DNA of 64,000 nucleotides, taken from NCBI GenBank assembly GCA_025936115.1, contig JAICTZ010000002.1, positions 1-64,000 on the forward strand. Reading direction: 5' to 3'. This document shows, in pieces, positions 17,312-26,354 of this stretch. Made by a program: the position numbers and the translations under genes. Each line of letters begins with the position of its first letter. The first letter of the stretch is position 1. The notes below the pieces were generated by a model. The model had not been told where the DNA came from. It searched no databases and saw nothing but the letters and a program-made list of their open reading frames with translations. The DNA is from Polyangiaceae bacterium (GTDB lineage: Bacteria > Myxococcota_A > Polyangia > Polyangiales > Polyangiaceae).

Positions 17312-18121
17312 CTAAAATCGTCCCTGCACGCTGAGCGCCCATTGGCGCCGGCCCGCCGCCGGCACGACGAAGCTCACCTTCGGCACCAGATCCTGCCGAA
17401 TTAGCTCGTCTTTAGAGCTCAGCAGGCCCGCGAGCAACAAGAAGCCCGTGGCCATTTGGAACACGCCGTCCACCGCCACGAAGGTGATGTACTGCACCTC
17501 GTGCACGGCTTCGTTCACGCACGCCCGCGCTTCTTGCACGTTGGCGGTCTTGCACGTCCCGTAGTTTCGCTCCGTGATCGCGAGCCAGGGACCGATGACG
17601 GGGGCCGCGAGCCAACCCGACGCGTTGTCGAAGCCCTGAGCCGCACCGAAAATGACCGCGGTCGCATAGGACGCGGCTAACCCGACCGCTCCTCCCGTAA
17701 TGACGCCCGTCGCCTGGCGCTTGACGACTTTGTAACCGGGCGGAACGGGCATGCCTTCGTAGTAGGGCAGGACGGGCGGGCGCACGTCGGTGGCCGACGC
17801 GCTCGGCATCGTCGGCGCAGGCGGGGGCACGACGACCACCGGCGGTGGTTGCGGGGGAACGGGCGCGGGACGGTGCGAAGTGCTCGCAGGGGCGGCGGCG
17901 GGGCGAGGCGCGGGACGCGGCGAAGTGCTCGCGGGCGAGGCGGCGGGGCGAGGCGCGGGCGCTGGGGGCGTGGGCTTCGGCGGGGGCGGCTTCGGTTGCG
18001 TGCGCGGCGGCGGCGTGTCGGAGGGGAAAGCGGCGGTCGATTGAGCGCGCGCCGGCAGTCCCACCAAAAAAAGCGGCAGAGCGATCCCTAGCCACCATCC
18101 CACCAGACGGCGCTCGTGCAT
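17312..18121 (-). CDS. Exported Pro-rich protein with C-terminal membrane region
   Basis: 269 residues. Signal peptide LGIALPLFLVGLPARAQS; a Pro-rich spacer (about 28-115) with the repeated phrase PAAxPASTSxRPAP; then LPYYEGMPVPPGYKVVKRQATGVITGGAVGLAASYATAVIF, a second hydrophobic stretch ASGWLAAPVIGPWLAI, two Cys (YGTCKT, RACVNEAV) and a final hydrophobic helix FQMATGFLLLAGLL. It looks like a periplasm-spanning membrane-attached protein seen in myxobacteria. The function is unknown. Confidence 0.7.
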   Translation of the reverse strand: MHERRLVGWWLGIALPLFLVGLPARAQSTAAFPSDTPPPRTQPKPPPPKPTPPAPAPRPAASPASTSPRPAPRPAAAPASTSHRPAPVPPQPPPVVVVPPPAPTMPSASATDVRPPVLPYYEGMPVPPGYKVVKRQATGVITGGAVGLAASYATAVIFGAAQGFDNASGWLAAPVIGPWLAITERNYGTCKTANVQEARACVNEAVHEVQYITFVAVDGVFQMATGFLLLAGLLSSKDELIRQDLVPKVSFVVPAAGRRQWALSVQGRF

Positions 18122-18184
18122 GACGGATTAGCCTAAAGCCAAGTCACGCCCGTGCCAAGCCGGGCGCGTGCCGGCTACGACGAT

Positions 18185-19141
18185 TTAGAGACCGAACCAG
18201 CTCGCCGGATCGACCGTGTCTTTGCCGCTGCGAACTTCGAAGTACAAGCGCGGGCCGTTGCCCGTGTCACCGACTGAGCCGATCCGCTCGCCCGCACTCA
18301 CCTCGTCTCCGACAGCTACGTCGATGGTGCCGAGGTTCGCGCTCAGCGTGTAAAAATGACGGCCGTGGTCGATGATGACGGTCTTACCGTAGTCGGCGTA
18401 CGAGTCGGCGAAGGCGATGCGTCCCGCGGCGACACTTCGTACGGCCGCGCCGGGAGCGGCGCGCATTTCGAGGCCCGGCCCGTCGGAGCTCGCGCGGCGT
18501 GCGGGCCGAATTTCGCTGCGACCCGCGATCGGAAACGGCAGCCTGCCCTTGAGCTCCGCAAAGCTCGAGCGCGCCCCGGGCTCGGCGGGGCCGACGGCAC
18601 CGTACACGGCCGTGTGGCTGCTGCTTTCGAACGCTTGCGCGAAGGCACTCTCGCGTTCGTCGGCGGCGCGCAGCGCGGTTTCGGCGCGCGCGAGCACGCG
18701 CTGCTCGTCGTCGAGCGTCGAGCCTCGGGCTCGAACCGCGGCGAGCTCCTTGCTCACGGCGACGCGTTCGGCGGCGAGCCGCTTGGCCGTCGCGAGGTCG
18801 TTCTCGAGCGCGTGATGCAGCCGCTCGAGGCGCACGGCGTGTTCCACGAGCGCCTCGAAGCCGTCGCCGACCGGCAAGAGCCCGGCGCGTGACAGCCTGA
18901 CGTAACTGCGGCCCCGCGCAAGGATGCGAGCGTCGATGCTCGTCGCGTCACGCCGGAGCTCGTCGGAGCGACGGCGTAGTGCTTCTTCGTCGCGCGTGAC
19001 GCTCTGACGCACGCGTGCGACCTCGTCCGCCGACGCCGCTTGCGCATGCGCCGGCCCCGCGTCCGCGTGGAGCACGGGGGAAACGACGGCAACCGCCGCG
19101 GGTACGAGCAACCGTACGAGACGCGAGCGCGCAAACGTCAT
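18185..19141 (-). CDS. EnvC-like murein hydrolase activator (degenerate LytM/M23 domain)
   Basis: 318 residues from the ATG at 19141, which overlaps the ftsX stop. Signal peptide (VPAAVAVVSPVLHADA), a long coiled coil (about 35-180) and a C-terminal LytM/M23 domain (about 215-318). The zinc-binding residues of active M23 enzymes are replaced: the HxxxD strand reads LEMRAAPGAAV, HxH-type positions read HFYTLSANL, and the last motif is LYFEVR instead of HLHFE.R. This is the pattern of EnvC, which activates amidases rather than cutting peptidoglycan. Third gene after ftsE and ftsX, the classic division module in which FtsEX ATP hydrolysis moves the coiled coil. Confidence 0.88.
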   Translation of the reverse strand: MTFARSRLVRLLVPAAVAVVSPVLHADAGPAHAQAASADEVARVRQSVTRDEEALRRRSDELRRDATSIDARILARGRSYVRLSRAGLLPVGDGFEALVEHAVRLERLHHALENDLATAKRLAAERVAVSKELAAVRARGSTLDDEQRVLARAETALRAADERESAFAQAFESSSHTAVYGAVGPAEPGARSSFAELKGRLPFPIAGRSEIRPARRASSDGPGLEMRAAPGAAVRSVAAGRIAFADSYADYGKTVIIDHGRHFYTLSANLGTIDVAVGDEVSAGERIGSVGDTGNGPRLYFEVRSGKDTVDPASWFGL

Positions 19142-20007
19142 GTGGTCACGAAGCGCCGCAAGCTCCAAAACGCCGCGACCGCGCCGAGCAGCGCGCCGAG
19201 CACGACGGTGACGAGCACGAGCGGCCAAGGCAAGAACGTGGGCGCGGAGCCGAACAGCGCGACCAGGCGCTGATCGAGGTGGCTCTGGACGACGAGGTAA
19301 AGCACGCCGAGCAGCACGATCGCGAAGCTTGCGCCGAGCGCGCCCTGCGCGGCGCCCTCGATCACGAACGGCTCGCGCACGTAACCTTCGGTCGCGCCGA
19401 CGAGCTTCATCACTTCGACTTCGAGCTTGCGGCGCTGTAGCGACAGCCGAATCGTCGAAGAGACGACGCTCACGACGGCAGCGAGCACGACCAGCGCCAA
19501 AATGCCGGCTGCAGCGACTCCGCCTGCGAGCAGGCTCTCGATGCGGTCGCTCCAGTTGCCGTACGTCTCGACGCCTTCGACCGCCGGTAGCACGCGCAGC
19601 TGGGCGGCGAGTTGCTCGAGCCGCTCGGGCCGCACGTCTTTCTGCACGCTCACCTCGAGCGATTCAGGGAATGCTTCGGCGGGCAGCGCGTCGATGAGCG
19701 CGTCTTTGCCGACTTCGGCGGCGTCGCGGCGCGCGTCTTCGGGCGTGACGTGGCGCACCGTCGTGACGCCTTCGGACGCTCGGAGCGCACGCTCGATGGC
19801 GGCGACTTGCTCCTTGCTCGCCCGTGGCGTGAGGTACACGGACGCTCGGCCGAGGCTCGCCCAGCGCGCGCGGGCGTGATCGACGTTGACGACCGCGAGC
19901 AGCGTCGCGCCCAAACAAAGGAACGCGACGGCGACGGAAAAAACGCCGAGCGCGTGCAGGCGCAGATCATTCTTGGCGCCGCGCACGGCGCGTTCGAATG
20001 CGCTCAC
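19138..20007 (-). CDS. ftsX: Cell division ABC-type permease FtsX
   Basis: 289 residues. One N-terminal transmembrane helix (LGVFSVAVAFLCLGATLLAVV), a periplasmic loop of about 120 residues (SVYLTPRASKEQVAAIERALRASEGV... ALPAEAFPESLEVSV) with the normal FtsX fold, then three C-terminal helices (AGILALVVLAAVVSVVSSTI, GALGASFAIVLLGVLYLVV, FLPWPLVLVTVVLGALLGAVAAFWSL). It pairs with FtsE to transmit ATP hydrolysis across the inner membrane at the septum. Start and stop overlap ftsE and the envC-like gene by 4 bp each. Confidence 0.94.
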   Translation of the reverse strand: MSAFERAVRGAKNDLRLHALGVFSVAVAFLCLGATLLAVVNVDHARARWASLGRASVYLTPRASKEQVAAIERALRASEGVTTVRHVTPEDARRDAAEVGKDALIDALPAEAFPESLEVSVQKDVRPERLEQLAAQLRVLPAVEGVETYGNWSDRIESLLAGGVAAAGILALVVLAAVVSVVSSTIRLSLQRRKLEVEVMKLVGATEGYVREPFVIEGAAQGALGASFAIVLLGVLYLVVQSHLDQRLVALFGSAPTFLPWPLVLVTVVLGALLGAVAAFWSLRRFVTT

Positions 20008-20816
20008 GCCGCGGCTCCTCGGTTCGGCAAGGGTCCGTCGAGCGACGCGAGTTTCGCCTCTTGGTCGAGACCCTGCGGCGCGTCGAAAGCGCGGCCTTCG
20101 TCGAGCACGACCACGCGGCGCGGACGCACGTCGAGGAGCGTGCGGTCGTGAGTCGCAAACAGCACGGTGACCCCCGTCTCGTTGATGTCTTCGAGCAAGC
20201 CGAGAATGTCGAGCGCGAGCTGCGGATCGAGGTTACCGGTGGGTTCGTCGGCGAGCAAAAGCGCGGGCTCGCTCACGATGGCGCGCGCGATCGCCACGCG
20301 CTGCTGCTCGCCGCCCGAGAGGTGTCCGGCGCGCTCGTGGCCGCGGCCCGAGAGCCCCACGCGCTCGAGCACGGCGCCGACGCGCTGGCGGATGGTGCGC
20401 GCCGGCAGCCCGAGCACCTCGAGCGGCAACGCCACGTTATCGAGCACGGACCAATTTTCGACCAGGCGAAAGTCCTGAAACACGATGCCGAGGTTGCGGC
20501 GCAGGTACGGAATCGAGCTCGGCGTGAGACGCGCGATTTCCCGCCCCAAAAACAAGATGCGGCCCGCGTCGACGGATTCTTCGGCGTAGAGCAGGCGGAG
20601 CAGCGTGCTCTTACCGGCGCCGGAATTGCCCGTGATGAACACGAACTCGCCGCGAGCAATCTCGAGGCTCAAGCCGCGAAGCACGGGAGCGTCGGCACGG
20701 TAGGCTTTGTGCACACCTTCGAAAACCAACACGGGCCGCCCCGCCGCGAGCGGGTCGAAGCGGGCTCCGGCGCGAAGGGCCGGGCGAAAGGCGCGCCTGT
20801 CGCCGCCAGCATCCAT
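20004..20816 (-). CDS. ftsE: Cell division ATPase FtsE
   Basis: 270 residues. ABC ATPase with Walker [13 protein letters not shown]-loop [12 protein letters not shown], signature LSGGEQQR, Walker [13 protein letters not shown] and switch His in FATHD. An N-terminal extension of about 25 residues and a C-terminal tail exceed the compact E. coli protein. ATG at 20816; the stop overlaps the ftsX start as ATGA. It drives FtsX and thereby the EnvC-like activator to license septal peptidoglycan cleavage. Confidence 0.95.
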   Translation of the reverse strand: MDAGGDRRAFRPALRAGARFDPLAAGRPVLVFEGVHKAYRADAPVLRGLSLEIARGEFVFITGNSGAGKSTLLRLLYAEESVDAGRILFLGREIARLTPSSIPYLRRNLGIVFQDFRLVENWSVLDNVALPLEVLGLPARTIRQRVGAVLERVGLSGRGHERAGHLSGGEQQRVAIARAIVSEPALLLADEPTGNLDPQLALDILGLLEDINETGVTVLFATHDRTLLDVRPRRVVVLDEGRAFDAPQGLDQEAKLASLDGPLPNRGAAA

Positions 20817-20887
20817 GTGATGGGCTTAACAGGGAGGCTTGCCTCGGACCAAGTTTTCGGGGCGCGGCCGGTGGGATTTGCGGGGCT

Positions 20888-21346
20888 CTACTGCGCCCAG
20901 GGGTCCACGATCGCGGGGTCGGTCGCCACGGCCAGCGGCCCTCGCCGCCACGGATCGACGATTTCTTGGATTTCCCAAGACCAGTTGCGGTGCGCTGCGG
21001 CAAGTCGCGCAGGGCGTTCGGCGGCTGAGGCCGGTCGCGATACGGCCCAAGGATCGACGATGTCTTCGTGGCCGGCCGGTCCGAGCGGTACGACCGCTCC
21101 AGGGTTCGTGCGGAGGGCGAGCGGTGGGCCGAGCGGGACGATGGTGGGGCCGGCCTTGCGCGCGGTGCGCGTTGCGAAGGCTCGCGCCGTCTGAGCGTCG
21201 GGGTACGGCGACTTCGCCCGCTCGCCGAACGTAGCGCTAGGATGGCGCCACGGATCGACGATGAGTCCGTCCTGCGCCATCGCGAATCCCCCGAGCCCGA
21301 GCACGGCGGCAGCCAAGAGCCACGGAGCCGACGCCCATCTCAGCAT
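20888..21346 (-). CDS. Small exported protein with four IVDPW motifs
   Basis: 152 residues. Signal peptide SAPWLLAAAVLGLGGFAMAQ. The mature part carries the pentapeptide IVDPW four times: right after cleavage (GLIVDPWRHP), mid-protein (HEDIVDPWAVS), then IQEIVDPWRRG and DPAIVDPWAQ at the very C-terminus. The connecting sequence is Pro/Ala/Arg-rich with no globular look. Evenly placed short aromatic motifs suggest multivalent docking to a partner. It is the nearest gene upstream of ftsE on the same strand, 71 bp away, so it could be co-transcribed with the division module. Confidence 0.65.
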   Translation of the reverse strand: MLRWASAPWLLAAAVLGLGGFAMAQDGLIVDPWRHPSATFGERAKSPYPDAQTARAFATRTARKAGPTIVPLGPPLALRTNPGAVVPLGPAGHEDIVDPWAVSRPASAAERPARLAAAHRNWSWEIQEIVDPWRRGPLAVATDPAIVDPWAQ

Positions 21347-21418
21347 GCACGTTCATCCTGAACCAGCGCCGGCTCTTTCGCAACGCCGCTCGCGCGCAGT
21401 GCACGACGGGCCAGTGCC

Positions 21419-22360
21419 ATGACACTCCGCATCGCCTACTTCGGCCTACCTCTCGCGGCGTGTCTCCTCGCACGCGACGGACACGATGTGCGCTTCGCGG
21501 TGCTCGCGCCGGTCGACGCGCCCGGGCGGCGGCGGCTCGTCCGCACCATCGGCGCTGAACGCGTGCTCGCGGCCAAGGTGCTCGGCTCGCGCTTGAACAC
21601 GCGGGTGGAAGCAGCGCTCGCGCACGAAAACCCCGATTTGATCGTGAGTTGGTTTTGGACACGCAAGCTGCCGAGCGCGTGGCTCGAACGCGCGCGCTAC
21701 GGAGGCATCGGCGCGCATCCGTCGCTCTTGCCACGCCACCGCGGACCGAATCCGTACTTCTCCGCCATCGATGCGGGCGACCGCGAGACCGGCGTGACGG
21801 TGCACACACTGAGTCCCGAGTACGACGAAGGCGACATCCTGGGTACGCGCACGCTCGCGCTTGGTGAGCTCGATTCTTGGCAACTAGCGCGCGCGCTCGA
21901 CCGACCATCGCTTGCACTTCTGCGTGAGGTGACGGCCGCGTACGCGAACGGCGGGCCTCCGCGCCCGGTACCCCAACGCGCCGAGCTCGTGACGTGGGCA
22001 CCCGAGCCGAGCGGCGACGAGCTGCGGGTGAACTGGGGTTGGACGACCGAACGAATCTTGCGTCGCATCCGCGCCCTCTCCCCCGTCCCGGGACTCGCGC
22101 TCGACGTCGAGGGGCTCGAGCTCATCGTGACCCGGGCCGAACGAGCGGCGGATTTCCCCGCTGCACTCGAGCCGGGCGAGGCGGCCGTGCACGGCATGCC
22201 CCCGACGCTCGTGCTGCGCACCGGGGACGGAGCCGTCGCCGTTCGGCGCGCCGTGGTCGAGGGAAACGGCACTGGGTTGGACCAGTTGCTCGGCCGGGAG
22301 CGGCTGGCAGCCGCGGTCCGGGAGCACCTGTCGCATCGGGACACCGGCCGGCTGAGTTGA
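21419..22360 (+). CDS. Formyltransferase-fold protein (Fmt-like) lacking the catalytic Asn
   Basis: 313 residues. The N-terminal Rossmann-like domain contains PDLIVSWFWTRKLP, GAHPSLLPRHRGPNPYF and EYDEGDILGTR, the formyl-THF hydrolase/transferase core. In E. coli Fmt the catalytic triad is Asn106, His108, Asp144. At the same spacing here are Gly98, His100 and Asp136, so the Asn is missing. The C-terminal half (about 205-300) resembles the oligonucleotide-binding domain of Fmt only weakly. It could act on a sugar-nucleotide or tRNA-like substrate, or be catalytically impaired; the housekeeping fmt should be elsewhere. Confidence 0.75.
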   Translation: MTLRIAYFGLPLAACLLARDGHDVRFAVLAPVDAPGRRRLVRTIGAERVLAAKVLGSRLNTRVEAALAHENPDLIVSWFWTRKLPSAWLERARYGGIGAHPSLLPRHRGPNPYFSAIDAGDRETGVTVHTLSPEYDEGDILGTRTLALGELDSWQLARALDRPSLALLREVTAAYANGGPPRPVPQRAELVTWAPEPSGDELRVNWGWTTERILRRIRALSPVPGLALDVEGLELIVTRAERAADFPAALEPGEAAVHGMPPTLVLRTGDGAVAVRRAVVEGNGTGLDQLLGRERLAAAVREHLSHRDTGRLS

Positions 22361-22403
22361 TGTTAGACTCAGCACCCACCTCTCGCGGAGGGAATGTTCA
22401 TCG

Positions 22404-23297
22404 ATGGATGTCGTGACGTTGGCGCGAACCGCTCGGGAGAATTTGGCTCGCGGACTAGGGGCGCTGCAGAGTCCCGGGGTGCCGGAGCAGGTGCTGAAGG
22501 CAGCTGAGCCAGTGGCGCAAGCCATGAGTGCTCTGCATCGCGTCGAAACCTCGCGCGGGGGGCCCGGCAGCGACGCCGCGGGAGCGCTCGTGCAAGTGCG
22601 TCGGGCGCTCTCGGAGCTGCAAGCCGCACCCGTGCGTCACACGGCGGCTGACCAGGCGACGGAAGCCATCGCCACGGCGCTCAGTCTCGTGCATCAGCTC
22701 ACGGCGGCGCTCGGACAAGGTTCGGTCGTGCCCTCGCCGCCGACGCAGCCGTCGGGCGCCTTTCAAACGGTCGGGGAGCTTCCGCCGCAAGTGGCGGTCG
22801 TCGACGCCGCGAGGCGCTCGGCCCCGCCGAATGCGAACCCTCCCCCGCAGGTCGCGCAGAACTGGGGACAGCAAACCGCGCCGGTCGGACAAGTCTGGCA
22901 AGCGCCACCGCCCGCGCCCGGTGCGCCGCCGGCGGCCGCGCCCGGTGCTCCCCCTGCGGGCGGCGTCCTTCGCTACGAAGCGGAGCTCGGCGCCCACAGC
23001 TCGACGAATTTCTACAAGGGACTCAGTGGCAACGACGTCGTCGATTCGGGCGGCATTTTCATCGCCACCTACAACATTCCCGACGTCGGCGCGCCGCTCG
23101 CCGTGAAGGTGTCGTTACCCGGCGGCTACGAGTTCGAAGCCGCCGCAGTCGTGCGCTGGACGCGAGACTCACCACAGTCGGGCCCGGACTCGTCGCCCGG
23201 CTTCGGCGCGCAGTTCACGCAGATCTCGGCCGAGGGACGCCAGCTCGTGTACCGCTACGTCCGCAATCGCGAGCCGCTCTTTTACGACGACCTCTGA
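22404..23297 (+). CDS. PilZ-domain protein with long helical/Pro-rich N-terminus
   Basis: 297 residues. The first 110 residues are helical (VLKAAEPVAQAMSALHRVE, DQATEAIATALSLVHQL), then a Pro/Gln/Ala linker to about 185, then a C-terminal PilZ-type barrel of the myxobacterial kind: LRYEAELGAHSSTNFYKGLSGNDVVDSGGIFIATY, VKVSLPGGYEFEAAAVVRWTRD, SPGFGAQFTQISAEGRQLVYRYV. The second c-di-GMP motif is recognisable (DSGGIFI), but the RxxxR motif is not clear, so c-di-GMP binding is uncertain. GGAGGG precedes the ATG. Confidence 0.8.
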   Translation: MDVVTLARTARENLARGLGALQSPGVPEQVLKAAEPVAQAMSALHRVETSRGGPGSDAAGALVQVRRALSELQAAPVRHTAADQATEAIATALSLVHQLTAALGQGSVVPSPPTQPSGAFQTVGELPPQVAVVDAARRSAPPNANPPPQVAQNWGQQTAPVGQVWQAPPPAPGAPPAAAPGAPPAGGVLRYEAELGAHSSTNFYKGLSGNDVVDSGGIFIATYNIPDVGAPLAVKVSLPGGYEFEAAAVVRWTRDSPQSGPDSSPGFGAQFTQISAEGRQLVYRYVRNREPLFYDDL

Positions 23298-23313
23298 CCC
23301 GGCGTCCGCCGCT

Positions 23314-26300
23314 TTGCACGCGGCGGCTTCGCGCGGCGCGGTTGCGTCGCTTTCGTCGGCCGCACGGCGCCGTGAGCGCCGTGCGCTCGAATGGGCGCGA
23401 CTCGCCGTCGTCTTCGCGACGCTCGTGCTGACGACGCCGGCGCGCGCGAGTGACCCGTGGGTGCCGTGGCTCACGGTGACGACGCCGCACTACCACGTCC
23501 ATTTCCACGCCGGCATCGAGGACGTGGCCCAGCGCGTCGCGACCGTGGCGGAAGACGTTTACGAACGGCTCGCCCCCGAGCTCGGTCACCGCCCCGCCGA
23601 ACGCACGGAAATCGTGCTCACGGACGGCACCGAGGAAGCCAATGGACTTGCGTATGCGCTGCCGTACCCGACCGTGAACCTCTACGTGAGCGCACCCGAC
23701 GACATGTCGACGCTCGGTGATTACGACGACTGGGTCACCGAGCTCGTCACGCACGAGCTCACCCACATCCTACACATGACGAACGTCTCGGGCGTGCCGA
23801 ACGTCGTCAATCACGTGATCGGCCCGACGCTCGCGCCCAATCAAGTCGAGCCGCATTGGATCCTCGAGGGGCTCGCCGTCGCCATGGAGAGCGAGCACAC
23901 GAGCGGCGGGCGCCTGCGTTCGACGCAGTTCGACATGATGCTGCGAGCCGACGTGCTCGAAAACCGCGTCGCCACGCTCGACGAAATCACTCACTCGCCG
24001 CGACGCTGGCCTTCCGGCACGCTCTGGTACCTCTACGGCGCGAAATTCGTCGAGTGGATCGCGAGTATCTACGGTCCGGACGTGTACGCGGCGGTCGCCA
24101 CGGACTACGGCGCGGCCATCGTTCCGTTCGGCGTCAACCGCGCGATCCGGCGCGCCACGGGCCGCACGTACGAGGAGCTCTACGCCGGCTGGATACGCGA
24201 TCTGAAGCAGCGCTACGGCGCCGAGCGCGACGCCGTCGTGCGCGCGGGGCTGCGCGCAGGTGAGCGACTCACCTTCCGCGGCTGGCAAGCACTCGACCCG
24301 CGTTTCTTGCCGCCGAGCTGCCATGCGCCGGGGACGCTCGCGTACGTGCGCGCCGACGCGAACACGCTCGGCGGAATTTACACGCTAGCGCTCCCGCGCG
24401 CCGGGCACGCGCCGGAAGAGGAGCTCGTCGCGCGCGCGAGTGGACGGAGTCTCGCGTACGGACCGGATTGTTCGCTCTATTTCGACAACCAGGTGCCCTC
24501 GCGGCGCAAATACCCGTTCGGTGACCTGTTTCGACTGCCGCCCGGCGAAACGTCGCCGAGCGGCTTGGATCGCAAGCGACAACGGCTCACGCTCGGGCGC
24601 CGAACGCGCGATGTCGACGTGAGCCCCGACGGGCGGCACATGGTGTACGTGACGAACGATCGCGGCACGACCACGCTGCGCCACGCGGAGCTCACGCCGG
24701 ACGGCCGCGTCACGAACGAGCGCCGCCTCGTCCCGAGCGCGCGCTTCGAGCAAGCGTACACGCCGCGTTTCTCCCCCGACGGAACGCGCGTCGCGTACAC
24801 CGCGTGGACGGCCGGCGGCTATCGGGACGTGCGCGTCGTCGACGTCGCGAGCGGGCGCTTTTTCGAGCTGTGGCACGACCGCGCGCTCGATCAGCAGCCC
24901 GCTTGGTCGCACGACGGAACGACGCTGTTTTTCTCCTCGGATCGCAGCGGTATCTCGAACATTTATGCCTACGAGCTCGCCACGGGCGCGCTCTTTCAAG
25001 TGACGAACGTCGTCACGGGCGCGTACATGCCCGAGCCGTCGCCCGACGGCCGCACGCTCGTGTATGTCGGCTACAGCGCGGACGGCTTCGATCTCTTCGC
25101 CCTCCCGCTCGAACCTGCACGCTGGACGCCCGCGAACGCGCCCAGGGACGAACGGCCCTTCCCCTCCGCACTGCCGGCCCAGAGCTGGCCCGTCACGCCG
25201 TACCGCGCGCTCCCGACGCTCGCGCCACGAGCGCTCACCTTCGGCTACGGCTCCGGCACGTTCGGGGAAGCCATCACCGTCGGCACGACCGGCAGCGACG
25301 CGATCGGACGGCACGCGCTCGCCGCACGCCTCGTATTCGAGACCCGCCACGCCGACTTGCTCGGTTCGCTCGACTACGCGTACTACGCACTGCCCTTCTC
25401 GTTCAACGCGTCGCTCTTTCGTTCCGCCGCGCCGCGTACCGACTACCGCGTGACGGGAACGCCGCAGCAGGTCGTCGAACACCGCACGGGCGTCACGACG
25501 GGCGTCGATTTGCCGCTCCCGGGTGACTTCGAAGTACAGGACATTGCGCTCTCCTACACCTTGCTGGACTGGGATCACGACCAGCCGCTCGGCACGTCAC
25601 TCGATCCGTTCGCGCTCGTGCCCAGCGAACCGGATCGCGGAATTTTGGCCGTGGTTCATCTCGGCTACCAACTTTCGACGGCCAGCTCGACGGGCTATGC
25701 CATCAGCCCGGAGCACGGACTCGGACTCGGCGTGGGGGCCGACTTCGCCGATCCAGCGTGGGGCAGCGAATCGACGCTGATCGCGTTCAGCGGCGCGCTC
25801 ACGGGCTACCTTTCGCTTCCCTGGCTGCGCCATCACGTGCTCGCCGTGGGGCTCTCGGGCGGCACCTCCGCGGGCACGTATCCGCGGCTCGACTACTACT
25901 ACACGGGCGGCTTTGCCGACACGCCGCCGCTCGACGCGCTCAGGACCGGCGTGCGGCAGACCGGCTTCGTGCTGCGCGGCTACAAACCGCTGCAATTTTC
26001 GGGCACGAACTACAACCTGCTGAACGTCGAGTATCGCTTCCCCATCGCGTACATCGACCGCGGGTTGAGCACGCTGCCCGGCTTTCTGCGCACGTTGAGC
26101 GGCGCCGCCTTCCTCGACTGGGGCGGCGCGTACAACGAGCTCGATTTACGCGACCCGTGGAAGTCGTATCACGTCGGTGTCGGCGGCGAGCTCCACGTGG
26201 ATTTCTCGCTCGTCTACAACGACGACACGGAGCTCCGCATCGGGCTCGCGCGCGGGCTCGATTCGAAGGCGCCGCCCGGCGTGCAGAGCTACTTCGTGTT

Positions 26301-26316
26301 CGCGTCGGGCTTTTAG
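23314..26316 (+). CDS. Outer-membrane metallopeptidase/TolB-propeller/beta-barrel fusion
   Basis: 1000 residues with a TTG start, the only in-frame start before the signal peptide (LAVVFATLVLTTPARAS). Residues 50-310 form a gluzincin peptidase domain: THELTH at 146-151 is the HExxH zinc motif and ILEGLA (Glu185) the third ligand. About 330-640 is a WD40/TolB-like propeller with repeats such as VDVSPDGRHMVYVT, PRFSPDGTRVAYTA, PAWSHDGTTLFFSSDRSGISNIY and EPSPDGRTLVYVGY. About 660-1000 is a Tyr/Gly-rich barrel resembling Omp85/surface-antigen proteins, ending in Phe. Predicted: a surface or periplasm-facing peptidase tethered in the outer membrane. Confidence 0.88.
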   Translation: MHAAASRGAVASLSSAARRRERRALEWARLAVVFATLVLTTPARASDPWVPWLTVTTPHYHVHFHAGIEDVAQRVATVAEDVYERLAPELGHRPAERTEIVLTDGTEEANGLAYALPYPTVNLYVSAPDDMSTLGDYDDWVTELVTHELTHILHMTNVSGVPNVVNHVIGPTLAPNQVEPHWILEGLAVAMESEHTSGGRLRSTQFDMMLRADVLENRVATLDEITHSPRRWPSGTLWYLYGAKFVEWIASIYGPDVYAAVATDYGAAIVPFGVNRAIRRATGRTYEELYAGWIRDLKQRYGAERDAVVRAGLRAGERLTFRGWQALDPRFLPPSCHAPGTLAYVRADANTLGGIYTLALPRAGHAPEEELVARASGRSLAYGPDCSLYFDNQVPSRRKYPFGDLFRLPPGETSPSGLDRKRQRLTLGRRTRDVDVSPDGRHMVYVTNDRGTTTLRHAELTPDGRVTNERRLVPSARFEQAYTPRFSPDGTRVAYTAWTAGGYRDVRVVDVASGRFFELWHDRALDQQPAWSHDGTTLFFSSDRSGISNIYAYELATGALFQVTNVVTGAYMPEPSPDGRTLVYVGYSADGFDLFALPLEPARWTPANAPRDERPFPSALPAQSWPVTPYRALPTLAPRALTFGYGSGTFGEAITVGTTGSDAIGRHALAARLVFETRHADLLGSLDYAYYALPFSFNASLFRSAAPRTDYRVTGTPQQVVEHRTGVTTGVDLPLPGDFEVQDIALSYTLLDWDHDQPLGTSLDPFALVPSEPDRGILAVVHLGYQLSTASSTGYAISPEHGLGLGVGADFADPAWGSESTLIAFSGALTGYLSLPWLRHHVLAVGLSGGTSAGTYPRLDYYYTGGFADTPPLDALRTGVRQTGFVLRGYKPLQFSGTNYNLLNVEYRFPIAYIDRGLSTLPGFLRTLSGAAFLDWGGAYNELDLRDPWKSYHVGVGGELHVDFSLVYNDDTELRIGLARGLDSKAPPGVQSYFVFASGF

Positions 26317-26318
26317 AC

Positions 26319-26350
26319 GCGCCCGCGCGAACTCGCGCCCGCGCGAACTC
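26319..26350. repeat. Tandem duplication of a 16-bp unit in a convergent gap
   Basis: GCGCCCGCGCGAACTC occurs twice head-to-tail without mismatch, filling most of the 38-bp gap between the peptidase-barrel stop and the transaldolase stop. It may be a replication-slippage product or part of a transcription end signal. Confidence 0.8.
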
Positions 26351-26354
26351 GCGA

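Noticed and set aside
18185..19141. Active M23 endopeptidase annotation for the envC-like gene
   Set aside because: The zinc His/Asp residues are replaced in all three motifs, so an activator role is more consistent.
24385..25578. 397-codon minus-strand frame inside the peptidase-barrel gene
   Set aside because: Arg/Val-rich shadow of the propeller codons; no homology features.
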